Source: Lachnospiraceae bacterium
GTDB lineage: Bacteria; Bacillota; Clostridia; Lachnospirales; Lachnospiraceae
DNA length: 64,000 bases
Reading direction: 5' to 3'
Assembly (NCBI GenBank): GCA_017474455.1
Contig: JAFVHP010000037.1
Coordinates: 1 to 64,000 of the forward strand
A model generated the notes under the pieces. It was not told the DNA's origin and searched no databases. It saw only the letters and a list, made by a program, of their open reading frames with translations. The position numbers were made by a program, and so were the translations under genes. Below are positions 25,886 through 35,253 of this stretch, piece by piece (positions within the stretch are counted from its first letter, which is position 1; every line of letters begins with the position of its first letter).

Positions 25886-25933
25886 CGTCATGAAAAAATA
25901 TAAATTTGTACAAAATTTTAGCAAATCATGACG
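25886..25933. promoter_or_regulatory. Spaced inverted repeat in the divergent promoter region
   Basis: CGTCATGA (25886-25893) and TCATGACG (25926-25933) are perfect inverted copies 32 bases apart, in the AT-rich region between the divergent GT2 and Alg14-like genes. It could be a bipartite operator. Candidate -10 TAAAAT for the Alg14-like gene lies at 25956-25961. Confidence 0.35.
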
Positions 25934-26009
25934 CTTGGGCTGACGGTCACTTTTCTAAAATGAGTGCATAGTAAAGCACACGAAACAACAACCAAACGGA
26001 GGAAAAACA

Positions 26010-26474
26010 ATGAACGGACCTAAGATTTGCTTCGCAGCTTCATCAGGCGGACACTTTGAACAGATCATGATGATGCGTCCTCTTTTTGCTAAATATGATT
26101 CCTTTATAGTAACTGAGAGAACAAAGTTCGGCCTGGACCCGAAGGGCGCAAAAATGTACCTCCTGTCCCAGGTGAACCGCAAGGAATGGAAGTTCCTAGT
26201 TCTGCTTATCTGGAATTTCCTCCTTTCCATCCGCATCATCCTGAAAGAGAACCCGGATATGATCGTATCCACCGGAGCCCTTTCCACTATCCCGCTCTGC
26301 ATCGTAATGAAGCTGATGGGCAAGAAAGTTCTCTTTATGGAGTCCTTCGCGAATGTATCTGTCGGAACAAAGACAGGAAAGCTTCTCTATAAGCTGGCAG
26401 ACAGGTTCTACTTCCAGTGGAGAGGCCTCGAGAAAGTTTACCCGAAGGGCGTATTCGTAGGCGGGATCTATTAA
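26010..26474 (+). CDS. Alg14/PssD-like membrane subunit of glycosyltransferase
   Basis: 154 residues. The start KICFAASSGGHFEQIMMMRPLF is the Alg14/PssD/Cps14F pattern, with a hydrophobic segment near 57-75 (LVLLIWNFLLSIRIIL) and the closing RFYFQWRGLEKVYPKGVFVGGIY. Alg14-type proteins anchor and activate the soluble Alg13-type catalytic subunit; that partner is at 14790-15284, about 11 kb away. The gene has its own strong ribosome site (GGAGGAAAAA) and its own terminator, and uses more GTT/GTA/GCA/TCC codons than its neighbours, resembling highly expressed genes here such as fba. Confidence 0.8.
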   Translation: MNGPKICFAASSGGHFEQIMMMRPLFAKYDSFIVTERTKFGLDPKGAKMYLLSQVNRKEWKFLVLLIWNFLLSIRIILKENPDMIVSTGALSTIPLCIVMKLMGKKVLFMESFANVSVGTKTGKLLYKLADRFYFQWRGLEKVYPKGVFVGGIY

Positions 26475-26525
26475 TAAGCTGCTGCAGAAACAACCGATCT
26501 TTTTCATTTACCCCCCTTTAAGAAA

Positions 26526-26562
26526 GCAGAGGAACCGACAGGCCGGTTCCTCTGCCTTTTTT
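26526..26562 (+). terminator. Strong rho-independent terminator
   Basis: GCAGAGGAACCG (26526-26537) pairs perfectly with CGGTTCCTCTGC (26544-26555), followed by TTTTTT. Ends the Alg14-like gene. Confidence 0.9.
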
Positions 26563-26670
26563 AGTTTTGGAGAACCCAATGCGCCGGAACCGGGTTTTCG
26601 GTACTGATACAGTCATTTCCTTCATGTCGGTGTAATAATCAATATGATAGTAATAATTTTTATACTTTAA

Positions 26671-26679
26671 TGGTATACT
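26671..26679 (+). promoter_or_regulatory. Extended -10 promoter of the aldo/keto reductase gene
   Basis: TGGTATACT is an extended -10, 55 bases before ATG 26735, in an AT-rich stretch. No good -35. Confidence 0.45.
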
Positions 26680-26734
26680 CTGAAAAAGAGCAGAATTTCT
26701 ATTTCATCAGTACGTTTTCCGGTAAGGGGCAGAC

Positions 26735-27925
26735 ATGCAGTACAGGAAGGACAGGAACAACAGGGAACTCTCCATGCTGGGATTCGGCTGTATGAGATTC
26801 CAGAAAAAAGGCGGCGGTATCGATATTGCTGAAACTGAAAAACAGATCATGGAGGCATATCATGCCGGCGTCAATTATTTTGATACGGCATATGTGTATT
26901 CCGGAAGCGAAGCTGCCGTCGGCGAGATCTTTGAAAGAAACGGCATACGTGAAAAGATCAGCATTGCGACCAAGCTGCCGCAGTACCTGATCGGCAGCCG
27001 GGCAGCGGTCGACAGGTTCTTCAACGAAGAACTCTCAAGACTCCGCACCACCTATGTGGATTATTATCTGATGCATCATCTGACCGACGTCGCCATGTGG
27101 GAAAAACTGAAGGCGGTCGGTATTCTCGACTGGATCAGGGAAAAAAAGGAAAGCGGCCAGATCCGGAACATAGGATTTTCCTATCACGGGAATACAGATA
27201 ATTTCATCAGGATACTCAATGATTACGACTGGGACATCTGCCAGATCCAGTATAACTATATGGACGATGTATCCCAGGCAGGCCGGGAGGGACTCCTGGC
27301 AGCCGCGGCCAAAGGCATCCCGGTCGTTATCATGGAGCCGCTGCGCGGCGGGAAACTCGTAAATATCCCTGAAGAAGCCAGAAATATCATGAAAGAGAGC
27401 GGCCATGACTGGACACCTGCGGAATGGGCGTTCAGGTGGCTGTATGATCAGCCGGAAGTGACTGTCGTGCTGTCCGGCATGAACAGTCTTGAAATGGTCA
27501 GGGAAAACTGCAGGACCGCCTCAGAAGCAGGTGCGGGCTGCCTTGATGCCGCTGATCAGGCGACCCTGAAAAAGGTGGTGCAGAAGATAAGGGCCAGGGA
27601 AAAAGTCGGCTGCACCGGATGCCGTTACTGTATGCCCTGTCCCCAGGGCGTTGATATCCCCGGGATCTTCCGGTGCTACAATGACATGTTCATTGAATCG
27701 AAGACCCAGGGACGGTTCCAGTTCGCGCAGACTGTCGGCCTGACAAGAGAGCCGGCGTTTGCCGACCAGTGTGTGGAATGCGGCAAGTGCGAAATGCACT
27801 GCCCGCAGCAGATACCGATAAGGCAGAAACTGAAAGAGGCGGATAAGGCCTTAAGGCCGCTGCCCTACAGGATCGGTATCAATGCAGTCAGAAAGTTCAT
27901 GTTCAGAAAAGTAAAAACTAAATAA
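26735..27925 (+). CDS. Aldo/keto reductase with C-terminal 4Fe-4S domain
   Basis: 396 residues. The AKR barrel has MLGFGCMRF, NYFDTAYVYSGSE (Asp and Tyr of the tetrad), ATKLP (Lys) and YYLMHHL (His). After residue 290 come two ferredoxin-type clusters, CTGCRYCMPCPQGVDIP and CVECGKCEMHCPQQIPI. This fusion is common in anaerobic Clostridia; electrons probably pass from ferredoxin to an aldehyde or ketone. AAGGGG precedes the ATG. The substrate is not known. Confidence 0.9.
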   Translation: MQYRKDRNNRELSMLGFGCMRFQKKGGGIDIAETEKQIMEAYHAGVNYFDTAYVYSGSEAAVGEIFERNGIREKISIATKLPQYLIGSRAAVDRFFNEELSRLRTTYVDYYLMHHLTDVAMWEKLKAVGILDWIREKKESGQIRNIGFSYHGNTDNFIRILNDYDWDICQIQYNYMDDVSQAGREGLLAAAAKGIPVVIMEPLRGGKLVNIPEEARNIMKESGHDWTPAEWAFRWLYDQPEVTVVLSGMNSLEMVRENCRTASEAGAGCLDAADQATLKKVVQKIRAREKVGCTGCRYCMPCPQGVDIPGIFRCYNDMFIESKTQGRFQFAQTVGLTREPAFADQCVECGKCEMHCPQQIPIRQKLKEADKALRPLPYRIGINAVRKFMFRKVKTK

Positions 27926-28001
27926 CCAGACACAGCAGTGGCAGAAACGGCGCCGCAGCTCGGTGATTGCAGCTGATATTAAACAAGAAATGGAGGCACC
28001 G

Positions 28002-28550
28002 ATGAAGAAAAGGACATCCAAGGAAATTTTTGCCGAAGTTCTGCTGGAACTTTCCGCAACGCAGCCCGTTGACAAGATCACAGTTAAGGAAATAGTGGAA
28101 AAGAGCGGCCTCTCGCTGCAGACCTTTTACAATCATTTTACTGATAAGTATGAACTGATCCTCTGGGTGCATAAATCCAAAGGGCAGGAACTGATCGCCA
28201 AACTCGAGTCCGGAAGCAGCTATGATGAAATAGTCGCGGAGAACCTGCAGTTCTATCTTGAACATAAGGATTTCTTCCAGAATGCTTTCACGAACACCGA
28301 GAATCCCGACGGGTACGGAAAGATGTCGGGTGACGCGGGATATCAGCTGTGGAAAGAGCATATCATGAGGCGCTTCAGCCTGGACAGCCTGCCCGGAGAG
28401 ATCGATTTCTACCTTAAAATGTATTGTTTTGCCTCAGTCAGGATGACAGCGGAATGGGCATTCAATTTACCCGAATTGCCGTCGGAAGTCTTTGCCGCGT
28501 ACATGAAAGAATGTATGCCGCTTAAACTGAGGCCGTATATGACGAACTGA
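28002..28550 (+). CDS. TetR-family transcriptional regulator
   Basis: 182 residues from ATG 28002, with GGAGG five bases upstream; a longer GTG frame at 27963 lacks a site. The N-terminal helix-turn-helix reads VDKITVKEIVEKSGLSLQTFYNHFTDKYEL, cited as a span near residues 20-50. The C-terminal ligand domain resembles the DhaS-type TetR_C group. It follows the aldo/keto reductase by 76 bases and precedes a membrane protein, either of which it may control. Confidence 0.85.
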   Translation: MKKRTSKEIFAEVLLELSATQPVDKITVKEIVEKSGLSLQTFYNHFTDKYELILWVHKSKGQELIAKLESGSSYDEIVAENLQFYLEHKDFFQNAFTNTENPDGYGKMSGDAGYQLWKEHIMRRFSLDSLPGEIDFYLKMYCFASVRMTAEWAFNLPELPSEVFAAYMKECMPLKLRPYMTN

Positions 28551-28572
28551 ACATATCCGGAGTGATGGATAA

Positions 28573-29202
28573 ATGGAGTATAAAGCAGCTTCCCTTCTGT
28601 GCAATATCCTTGTATTTGCGGTCACGCTTCTCATTGTCATTCTCTATTTCCGCGGAGAGGACGGAAAAGGGGACCCGGCAAAGGGGAGATGGTATCTCCG
28701 GTTCTTTACGACACTGTCGAATATATTCTCTGCAGCAGCCTGCGCGGTCATGGCTGCTGCAGTTTGCTTTTCCGGCGGGGGATCCGGATCCTTTATGACC
28801 GCCGCAGTGCATATAAAGTTCCTGGCTACTGTCACGGTCATGATCACGCTGCTGACAGTCATCTTTTTCCTCGCCCCGTCGGCGGGCTTTGCGGCGATGT
28901 TCCAGAAAGAGACTTTCCATATGCATCTGGTAGGCCCCCTGCTCGCTTTTTTATCTTTCTGTTTTCTGGAACAACAGGTCGTGATCAGCAGGAAATGGAT
29001 CCTGATCGGTACTGTTCCCATGCTGCTTTACGGTGCCCTGTATCTGTACAAGGTCGTCGTGAAAGGCGAAGATAACGGCGGCTGGCCGGACTTTTACGGC
29101 TTCAACAAAAACGGAAAGTGGTATGTCAGTATTGCCGCCATGCTGGCGGCCAACCTTCTAATCTGTGCGGCGCTCCGCTTTCTCCACAACATGTTTGTCT
29201 GA
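28573..29202 (+). CDS. Pr6Pr-family membrane protein
   Basis: 209 residues with about six hydrophobic segments. The motif RFFTTLSNIFSAAACAVMAA and a conserved His (FHMHLVGPLLAFLSF) fit the Pr6Pr/FAR-17a-like group of small six-helix proteins, function unknown. Sits 22 bases after the TetR gene with GGAGTGATGG upstream, so probably in the same transcript, and is closed by a strong terminator. Confidence 0.6.
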   Translation: MEYKAASLLCNILVFAVTLLIVILYFRGEDGKGDPAKGRWYLRFFTTLSNIFSAAACAVMAAAVCFSGGGSGSFMTAAVHIKFLATVTVMITLLTVIFFLAPSAGFAAMFQKETFHMHLVGPLLAFLSFCFLEQQVVISRKWILIGTVPMLLYGALYLYKVVVKGEDNGGWPDFYGFNKNGKWYVSIAAMLAANLLICAALRFLHNMFV

Positions 29203-29260
29203 TCCGTATCTGTATTCGGTATTTATCATAAAGAAGTCTTAACACCAGGCAGATTAATTA

Positions 29261-29289
29261 AAGGACCGCCGGTCTCCGGCGGTCCTTTT
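29261..29289. terminator. Bidirectional terminator
   Basis: AAGGACCGCCGG (29261-29272) pairs perfectly with CCGGCGGTCCTT (29276-29287) around a TCT loop, with TTTT on the plus side and TTAATTAAT on the minus side. It separates the convergent Pr6Pr and HAD genes. Confidence 0.85.
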
Positions 29290-29318
29290 CTGTTCATCAG
29301 CAGCTGGCTGTGCGGTCG

Positions 29319-29927
29319 TTATACCCGGTCCCTTACCAGGCTTTCGAGCCTTTTCGACGCATCTTCATATCCTGTAAATACGAAAGCCTGCATCCCGAAT
29401 GCCCTGGCGGCATCCACATTGACCTGCTTATCATCGATGAATACACATTCTTCCGGTTCAAGACTGTATCTTTCGCAGATCAGGCGGTATATGGCCGGAT
29501 CGGGCTTGATCAGCCTGACAAGGTATGAGAAAACGCCGCCGTCCATCAGATCGGTAAAATCCAGGACCTCCGGATTGGCATCGACCGCCTGCTGGCAGTA
29601 ATTAGACAGATAATACACGCCGAAGCCTTCTGATCTCAGACTGCGGATCCATGGTTTTGCATAGGGGTGCTGCCTGAACCGGACGGCAAAACTGCGTGTA
29701 AAGGAGCGGATCTGTTCTTCATATCCGGGTGCATACCGGGCAAAGGCGGCCGTCAACTCATCTTCAGTGAGGACGCCGCGGTCCATCTCATTCCAGAGAC
29801 CGTGTCCGAAAAAAGCGTCATACAGGGTGTCAGCGGTCTTTTGATCACCGAATTCTTCCAGCAGGAACTGCTTCCAGTTGTAGTAGATGAGGACGCGGCC
29901 TATATCGAAGATTATTTTCTTGATCAT
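29319..29927 (-). CDS. HAD-family phosphatase (YihX-like)
   Basis: 202 residues from the ATG at complement 29925-29927, preceded by GAGGTGA. Motif I is IIFDIGRVLIYYN, motif II YYLSNYC, motif III Lys in LIKPDPAIYR and motif IV ECVFIDDKQVNVDAA. This is the HAD-IA pattern of YihX-type sugar-phosphate phosphatases. Substrate unknown. The gene is divergent from uvrB, with a 345-base gap that holds the structured element and SOS box described separately. Confidence 0.85.
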   Translation of the reverse strand: MIKKIIFDIGRVLIYYNWKQFLLEEFGDQKTADTLYDAFFGHGLWNEMDRGVLTEDELTAAFARYAPGYEEQIRSFTRSFAVRFRQHPYAKPWIRSLRSEGFGVYYLSNYCQQAVDANPEVLDFTDLMDGGVFSYLVRLIKPDPAIYRLICERYSLEPEECVFIDDKQVNVDAARAFGMQAFVFTGYEDASKRLESLVRDRV

Positions 29928-29951
29928 ATTCACCTCGCTATGTATTAAGAT

Positions 29952-30101
29952 CCGCATGTACCGGTGCAGATGCAGATATCCTCAGCGCCTTATGCCGCGG
30001 CCGGTACTTGGGAACCGTCCTGTGGTTCCCTATGTACCGCTGCCAGCGGCATCAGAGCGGGAGCGTGCCTGAGGATACTGCGCTGCACCGGTACACAGCG
30101 G
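29952..30101. ncRNA. 150-nt nested hairpin, candidate structured RNA
   Basis: The sequence folds on itself as one rod. From outside in: CCGC/GCGG (29952-29955 with 30098-30101), TGTACCGGTGCAG/CTGCACCGGTACA (29957-29969 with 30083-30095), GCAG/CTGC (29972-29975 with 30078-30081), TATCCTCAG/CTGAGGATA (29977-29985 with 30069-30077), an asymmetric bulge, ATGCCGC/GCGGCAT (29992-29998 with 30046-30052), CGGTAC/GTACCG (30002-30007 with 30034-30039), GGGAACC/GGTTCCC (30010-30016 with 30024-30030). About 50 base pairs. Strand and function are unknown; a 6S-like RNA, a regulatory leader or a palindromic repeat are possible. Confidence 0.5.
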
Positions 30102-30127
30102 ATATTACAATTAATTGCCCGGGAACT

Positions 30128-30141
30128 CAAACATATGTTCG
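30128..30141. promoter_or_regulatory. LexA (SOS) box upstream of uvrBA
   Basis: CAAACATATGTTCG differs at one base from the Gram-positive LexA consensus CGAACATATGTTCG. It lies 7 bases upstream of the candidate -35 of uvrB, a normal place for SOS repression. Confidence 0.7.
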
Positions 30142-30148
30142 ATAATGA

Positions 30149-30177
30149 TTGAATTCAGGATAGTAAAATGGTATTCT
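30149..30177 (+). promoter_or_regulatory. Candidate uvrB promoter
   Basis: TTGAAT (30149-30154), 17 bases, TATTCT (30172-30177). The remaining 95 bases to ATG 30273 form a leader with no feature I recognise. Confidence 0.45.
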
Positions 30178-30272
30178 GTTTAAACACGATAGAAGGGCAA
30201 TCTGCCGATTTTCCGGCGTGACCGGACCCGGTATTTATAAATAATGATACCGCATTCTGCACAGTAAAGACT

Positions 30273-32267
30273 ATGGATCATTTTAAACTTGTATCTGAAT
30301 ATGCGCCGACAGGTGACCAGCCGCAGGCGATCAAAGAGCTTGTTGAAGGTTTCAGGGCAGGCAACCAGTTCGAAACGCTGCTTGGCGTGACCGGATCGGG
30401 CAAGACGTTTACCATGGCGAACGTGATCCAGGCCCTGAACAGGCCTACACTCATCATCAGCCATAATAAAACGCTGGCCGGACAGCTCTACAGCGAGATG
30501 AAGGAGTTCTTCCCCGAGAATGCCGTAGAATATTTTGTCTCATACTATGACTATTACCAGCCCGAGGCATATGTGCCTTCGAGCGATACATATATCGCAA
30601 AGGATTCCGCGATCAATGACGAGATCGACAAGCTCCGCCTGTCCGCAACGGCTTCGCTCTCGGAGCGGCGGGACGTGATCGTCGTAGCCAGTGTGTCCTG
30701 CATATACGGTCTGGGCAGCCCGGACGAATTCAAGGGGATGTCCATATCCCTGAGGCCCGGGATGCTCAAAGACAGGGACAGCGCCATCAAGGAACTGATC
30801 GCCATCCAGTATACCCGCAACGATATGGCGCCGGAACGCTGCGATTTCAGGGTGCGGGGCGATACGCTGGAGATCTACCCTGCCCAGGGCTCGGAGTATC
30901 TTCTGCGCGTGGAGTTTTTCGGGGATGAGATCGACAGGATCTGTGAAGTGGACCAGCTTACCGGCAGGGTCCATTCCGTTCTGGAGCATGTGATGATCTA
31001 TCCCGCGTCACATTATGTCGTCCCGCAGGAAAAGATCAATCTGGCCTGCGACAATATTGAAAAGGAACTGGAGGAAAGGATACGCTATTTCAAGGGTGAA
31101 GACAGGCTGATCGAGGCGCAGCGTATTTCCGAAAGGACCAATTTCGATATCGAGATGATGCGTGAAACCGGCTTCTGTTCCGGTATTGAGAATTATTCCA
31201 GGCATCTGAGCTTCATGGCCCCGGGACAGCCGCCCCTGACACTGATGGATTTCTTTCCTGAAGACTATCTGATCATCATTGACGAATCGCATATGACGAT
31301 ACCGCAGATCGGTGCCATGTTCAGGGGAGACCGTTCGCGTAAGGAAACACTGGTGGATTACGGATTCCGCCTTCCGTCCGCTCTTGACAACCGCCCGCTC
31401 AGGTTCACGGAGTTCGAAGAGCGCATTGACCAGATGCTGTTCGTATCGGCTACGCCCGGCCCGTATGAAGAGGAGCACGAGCTTTTGAGGACGGAGCAGA
31501 TCATCCGCCCGACGGGCCTTCTGGACCCGAAGATCGACGTACGGCCCGTGGAAGGGCAGATCGACGACCTGATCGGGGAGATCAGGAAAGAGACGGACGG
31601 CGGAAACAAGGTCCTGATCACCACTCTGACCAAAAAAATGGCGGAAGACCTGACGGACTATCTGGCAGAGGCCGGCATTAGGGTCAAATACCTGCATTCC
31701 GATATCGACACCCTCGAGAGGGCGCAGATCATCCGAGATATGCGCCTGAACGTTTTTGACGTGCTGGTCGGCATCAATCTGCTGAGGGAAGGCCTGGATA
31801 TTCCGGAGATCTCGCTGGTCGTGATCCTGGATGCGGATAAGGAAGGCTTCCTGCGCTCCGAAACGTCCCTGATCCAGACGATCGGAAGAGCTTCCAGGAA
31901 CGCTTCCGGCCACGTTATCATGTATGCGGATACGATCACGGATTCCATGCGCCGCGCCATCGATGAAACAGACAGAAGGCGCGCGCTGCAGGAAAAGTAT
32001 AACGAAGAACACGGCATAACCCCGCAGTCGATCAGGAAAGCGGTGCGCGACCTTATTTCCATTTCGAGGCAGATCGCGGAAGAGGAAGTCCGTTTCGAAA
32101 AGGATCCGGAGTCGATGAACGCCGGCGAACTGAAGAAGCTGATCGAGGATACGGAGAAGCAGATGCGGCGGGCAGCAGCGGACCTGGATTTCGAGAACGC
32201 CGCTATGCTGCGTGACAGGATGCTGGAGCTCAAGAAGCACCTGCTGGAACTCGAAGGCGGGAAATGA
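30273..32267 (+). CDS. uvrB: Excinuclease ABC subunit B
   Basis: 664 residues, normal for UvrB. Walker [16 protein letters not shown], the beta-hairpin region [14 protein letters not shown], DExx motif [13 protein letters not shown], helicase motifs near [16 protein letters not shown] and QTIGRASRN, and a C-terminal UVR domain ([26 protein letters not shown], cited as a span). It loads onto DNA with UvrA and verifies damage. No clear ribosome site precedes ATG 30273, though the protein begins at the conserved [17 protein letters not shown]. An SOS box lies upstream; uvrA follows 19 bases downstream. Confidence 0.97.
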   Translation: MDHFKLVSEYAPTGDQPQAIKELVEGFRAGNQFETLLGVTGSGKTFTMANVIQALNRPTLIISHNKTLAGQLYSEMKEFFPENAVEYFVSYYDYYQPEAYVPSSDTYIAKDSAINDEIDKLRLSATASLSERRDVIVVASVSCIYGLGSPDEFKGMSISLRPGMLKDRDSAIKELIAIQYTRNDMAPERCDFRVRGDTLEIYPAQGSEYLLRVEFFGDEIDRICEVDQLTGRVHSVLEHVMIYPASHYVVPQEKINLACDNIEKELEERIRYFKGEDRLIEAQRISERTNFDIEMMRETGFCSGIENYSRHLSFMAPGQPPLTLMDFFPEDYLIIIDESHMTIPQIGAMFRGDRSRKETLVDYGFRLPSALDNRPLRFTEFEERIDQMLFVSATPGPYEEEHELLRTEQIIRPTGLLDPKIDVRPVEGQIDDLIGEIRKETDGGNKVLITTLTKKMAEDLTDYLAEAGIRVKYLHSDIDTLERAQIIRDMRLNVFDVLVGINLLREGLDIPEISLVVILDADKEGFLRSETSLIQTIGRASRNASGHVIMYADTITDSMRRAIDETDRRRALQEKYNEEHGITPQSIRKAVRDLISISRQIAEEEVRFEKDPESMNAGELKKLIEDTEKQMRRAAADLDFENAAMLRDRMLELKKHLLELEGGK

Positions 32268-32286
32268 AAAAATGACAGGAGAATGT

Positions 32287-35253
32287 ATGGCACAGAAGAT
32301 CAGAAAACCGGATTACTGGCCGCAGCTGCAGGCGGAAGAGCAAAAAGGCCTTGAGAGCAAAGCCAGGGACGCGCAGAAAAAGCACGACAGGTCGCCGGAC
32401 AACTGTATCCGGATCAGAGGGGCAAAGGAACACAACCTGAAGAGCATTTCGCTGGATATCCCCAGGGATGAGCTGGTCGTTCTGACCGGTATATCGGGCT
32501 CCGGGAAGAGCTCGCTGGCTTTTGATACGATCTACGCGGAAGGCCAGCGCAGATATATGGAATCCCTTTCTTCTTATGCCAGGCAGTTCCTCGGGCAGAT
32601 GGAAAAACCGAATGTCGAGAGCATAGAAGGGCTTTCGCCCGCTATCTCCATCGACCAGAAATCCACAAACCGCAATCCCCGTTCCACAGTGGGCACGGTA
32701 ACGGAGATATATGATCACCTGAGGCTCCTGTATGCGAGGATAGGCATTCCCCATTGTCCGGAGTGCGGACGCGAGATCTCCAGGCAGAGCGTGGACCAGA
32801 TGGTGGACAGGATCCTGCTTCTGCCGGAAGGGACCAGGATACAGGTGCTGGCACCTGTCGTCAGGGGCAAAAAAGGCCGGCATGAAAAAGTGCTGGACAG
32901 GGCGCTGCGCGCGGGCTATGTCCGTGTCAGGGTGGACGGCAGTATGTACGAACTGTCGGAAGAGATCACGCTGGACAAGAATATCAAGCACAGCATCGAG
33001 ATCGTCGTAGACCGTCTGGTCGTCAGGCAGGGGATCGAAAGAAGACTGACGGATTCGCTGGAGAACGCGCTTGGCCTTACGGAAGGCCTGGTGGAGATCG
33101 ATGTAACAGACGGCGAGCCGCTGCAGTTTTCACAGAGCTTCGCCTGTCCGGACTGCGGGATCAGCATACCGGAGATCGAACCCAGGAGCTTTTCCTTCAA
33201 CAACCCCTTCGGAGCATGCCCGGAATGTGCCGGACTGGGATACAGGATGGAATTTGACCCGGACCTGATCGTCCCGGACAGATCGCTTACGATCCGCGAA
33301 GGCGCGATCGCGGTCATCGGCTGGCAGTCCTGTATGAATCCGGGGAGTTTTACCAACGCGACGTTACGGGCGCTGATGGACGAGTTCCATTTTGATATGG
33401 ATACGCCGTACGAACAGCTGCCGGACGAAGTGCAGCACATGCTCATGTACGGGACGGACAGGACCGTGAGCGTGCACTATAAAGGCCAGAGGGGAGAAGG
33501 ATATTATCCCATCACCTTCGAAGGCCTGCTGCAGAATACCGCCAGGCGCCAGAAGGAGGCCTTTTCCGAAGCGGCCAGGGCGCAGTATGAGGAATATATG
33601 CAGATCACTCCATGTGCGGCCTGCGGCGGGAAAAGGCTCCGCAGGGAATCGCTGGCTGTTACGGTGGGCGGCGAGAACATTTATGATGTGACCTGCCTTT
33701 CCATCCATGCCACGCTCGATTTTATCGACGGCCTGAAGCTGACGGGAGAGCATGCCGTCATTGCGGAGCAGGTATTGAAGGAGATCAGGTCCAGACTGAG
33801 TTTTCTGATCGACGTGGGACTGGACTACCTGACACTGGCCAGGGCCACCGCGTCGCTTTCGGGCGGCGAAGCCCAGAGGATCAGGCTCGCGACCCAGATC
33901 GGTTCCGGCCTGGTCGGGGTATGCTATATCCTGGATGAACCCAGTATAGGCCTGCACCAGAGAGACAATTACAAACTGCTCAACACGCTCAAGAGCCTGA
34001 GAGACCTTCATAATACGGTCATCGTGGTGGAACATGACGAAGATACGATGCGCGCCGCCGACCATATCGTCGATATAGGTCCAGGCGCCGGCGTGCATGG
34101 CGGCGAAGTCATTGCCCAGGGAACGGCGGAAGAGATCATGCAGATGGAAGGATCGGTCACCGGACAGTACCTGTCGGGCAAAAAGATGATACCGGTTCCC
34201 GGCAGCCGCAGGAAGCCCACCGGTTATCTTACGGTAAGAGGCGCGGCCGTAAATAATCTGAAGCATATAGACGCTGAGATACCGCTGGGCGTCATGTGTG
34301 TCGTCACCGGCGTTTCCGGTTCCGGCAAGAGTTCCCTGATCAACGAGATCCTGTACAAGCATCTGGCCAGGGACCTGAACCGCGCCAGGATCATCCCCGG
34401 AAAACATGACGGCATCGACGGTATCGAACAGCTGGATAAAGTCATCAATATCGACCAGTCACCGATCGGCAGGACGCCCAGGTCGAACCCGGCCACCTAT
34501 ACCGGTGTGTTCGATATGATAAGGGACCTGTTCGCCGGGACGGTGGACGCCAAGGAAAGAGGCTTCAAAAAGGGCCGTTTCTCGTTCAACGTCAAGGGCG
34601 GGCGCTGCGAAGCCTGCCAGGGCGACGGCATCAGGAAGATAGAGATGCATTTCCTGCCTGACGTTTATGTCCCCTGCGAAGTATGCCACGGCAGGCGTTA
34701 CAACAGGGAGACTCTGGAAGTAAAATATAAAGGAAAGAGTATATACGACGTCCTTGACATGACAGTGGAAGATGCAGTGAAGTTCTTTGAGAATGTGCCC
34801 TCGATCTATCGGAAGATCAGGACGCTGTATGATGTCGGCCTGGGATATGTCAAACTCGGCCAGCCCTCCACGGAACTCTCCGGCGGCGAGGCACAGCGCA
34901 TAAAGCTGGCTGCGGAACTCTCCAGAAAGAGCACGGGCAAGACCATCTATATCCTGGATGAGCCTACGACCGGGCTCCATTTCGAGGATGTCTCAAAGCT
35001 TGTCACCATCCTCCACACCCTGGTGGAAGGCGGCAATTCCGTCGTGGTCATCGAACATAACCTGGATGTGATCAAAACGGCGGATTATATCATCGATATT
35101 GGGCCGGAAGGCGGAGACGCCGGCGGCACGATCATCGCGCAGGGAACGCCGGAAGAACTGGCAGAACGCCATGATTCCTATACCGGCTACTACGTAAAGA
35201 AAATGCTCGACGAGGCGGCCGCGCGGAGTAAGGGCAAACAGAAAGCGGTATGA
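32287..35253 (+). CDS. uvrA: Excinuclease ABC subunit A
   Basis: 988 residues. ATG 32287 is chosen because AGGAGA ends five bases upstream. Two ABC ATPase units with Walker [13 protein letters not shown] and [12 protein letters not shown], signature LSGGEAQRI twice, and zinc-finger Cys pairs ([39 protein letters not shown]). Roughly 40 residues longer at the N-terminus than many UvrA proteins ([16 protein letters not shown]), a segment I cannot assign. DNA damage recognition with UvrB; co-transcribed with uvrB and overlapping the next gene by ATGA. Confidence 0.97.
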   Translation: MAQKIRKPDYWPQLQAEEQKGLESKARDAQKKHDRSPDNCIRIRGAKEHNLKSISLDIPRDELVVLTGISGSGKSSLAFDTIYAEGQRRYMESLSSYARQFLGQMEKPNVESIEGLSPAISIDQKSTNRNPRSTVGTVTEIYDHLRLLYARIGIPHCPECGREISRQSVDQMVDRILLLPEGTRIQVLAPVVRGKKGRHEKVLDRALRAGYVRVRVDGSMYELSEEITLDKNIKHSIEIVVDRLVVRQGIERRLTDSLENALGLTEGLVEIDVTDGEPLQFSQSFACPDCGISIPEIEPRSFSFNNPFGACPECAGLGYRMEFDPDLIVPDRSLTIREGAIAVIGWQSCMNPGSFTNATLRALMDEFHFDMDTPYEQLPDEVQHMLMYGTDRTVSVHYKGQRGEGYYPITFEGLLQNTARRQKEAFSEAARAQYEEYMQITPCAACGGKRLRRESLAVTVGGENIYDVTCLSIHATLDFIDGLKLTGEHAVIAEQVLKEIRSRLSFLIDVGLDYLTLARATASLSGGEAQRIRLATQIGSGLVGVCYILDEPSIGLHQRDNYKLLNTLKSLRDLHNTVIVVEHDEDTMRAADHIVDIGPGAGVHGGEVIAQGTAEEIMQMEGSVTGQYLSGKKMIPVPGSRRKPTGYLTVRGAAVNNLKHIDAEIPLGVMCVVTGVSGSGKSSLINEILYKHLARDLNRARIIPGKHDGIDGIEQLDKVINIDQSPIGRTPRSNPATYTGVFDMIRDLFAGTVDAKERGFKKGRFSFNVKGGRCEACQGDGIRKIEMHFLPDVYVPCEVCHGRRYNRETLEVKYKGKSIYDVLDMTVEDAVKFFENVPSIYRKIRTLYDVGLGYVKLGQPSTELSGGEAQRIKLAAELSRKSTGKTIYILDEPTTGLHFEDVSKLVTILHTLVEGGNSVVVIEHNLDVIKTADYIIDIGPEGGDAGGTIIAQGTPEELAERHDSYTGYYVKKMLDEAAARSKGKQKAV

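Noticed and set aside
29928..30272. tRNA or riboswitch upstream of uvrB
   Set aside because: The fold is a single rod with no cloverleaf, no TpsiC-type motif and no known aptamer core.
31008..32240. 410-codon minus-strand frame and others inside uvrB/uvrA
   Set aside because: Shadows of uvrB and uvrA; no domain, no start site.
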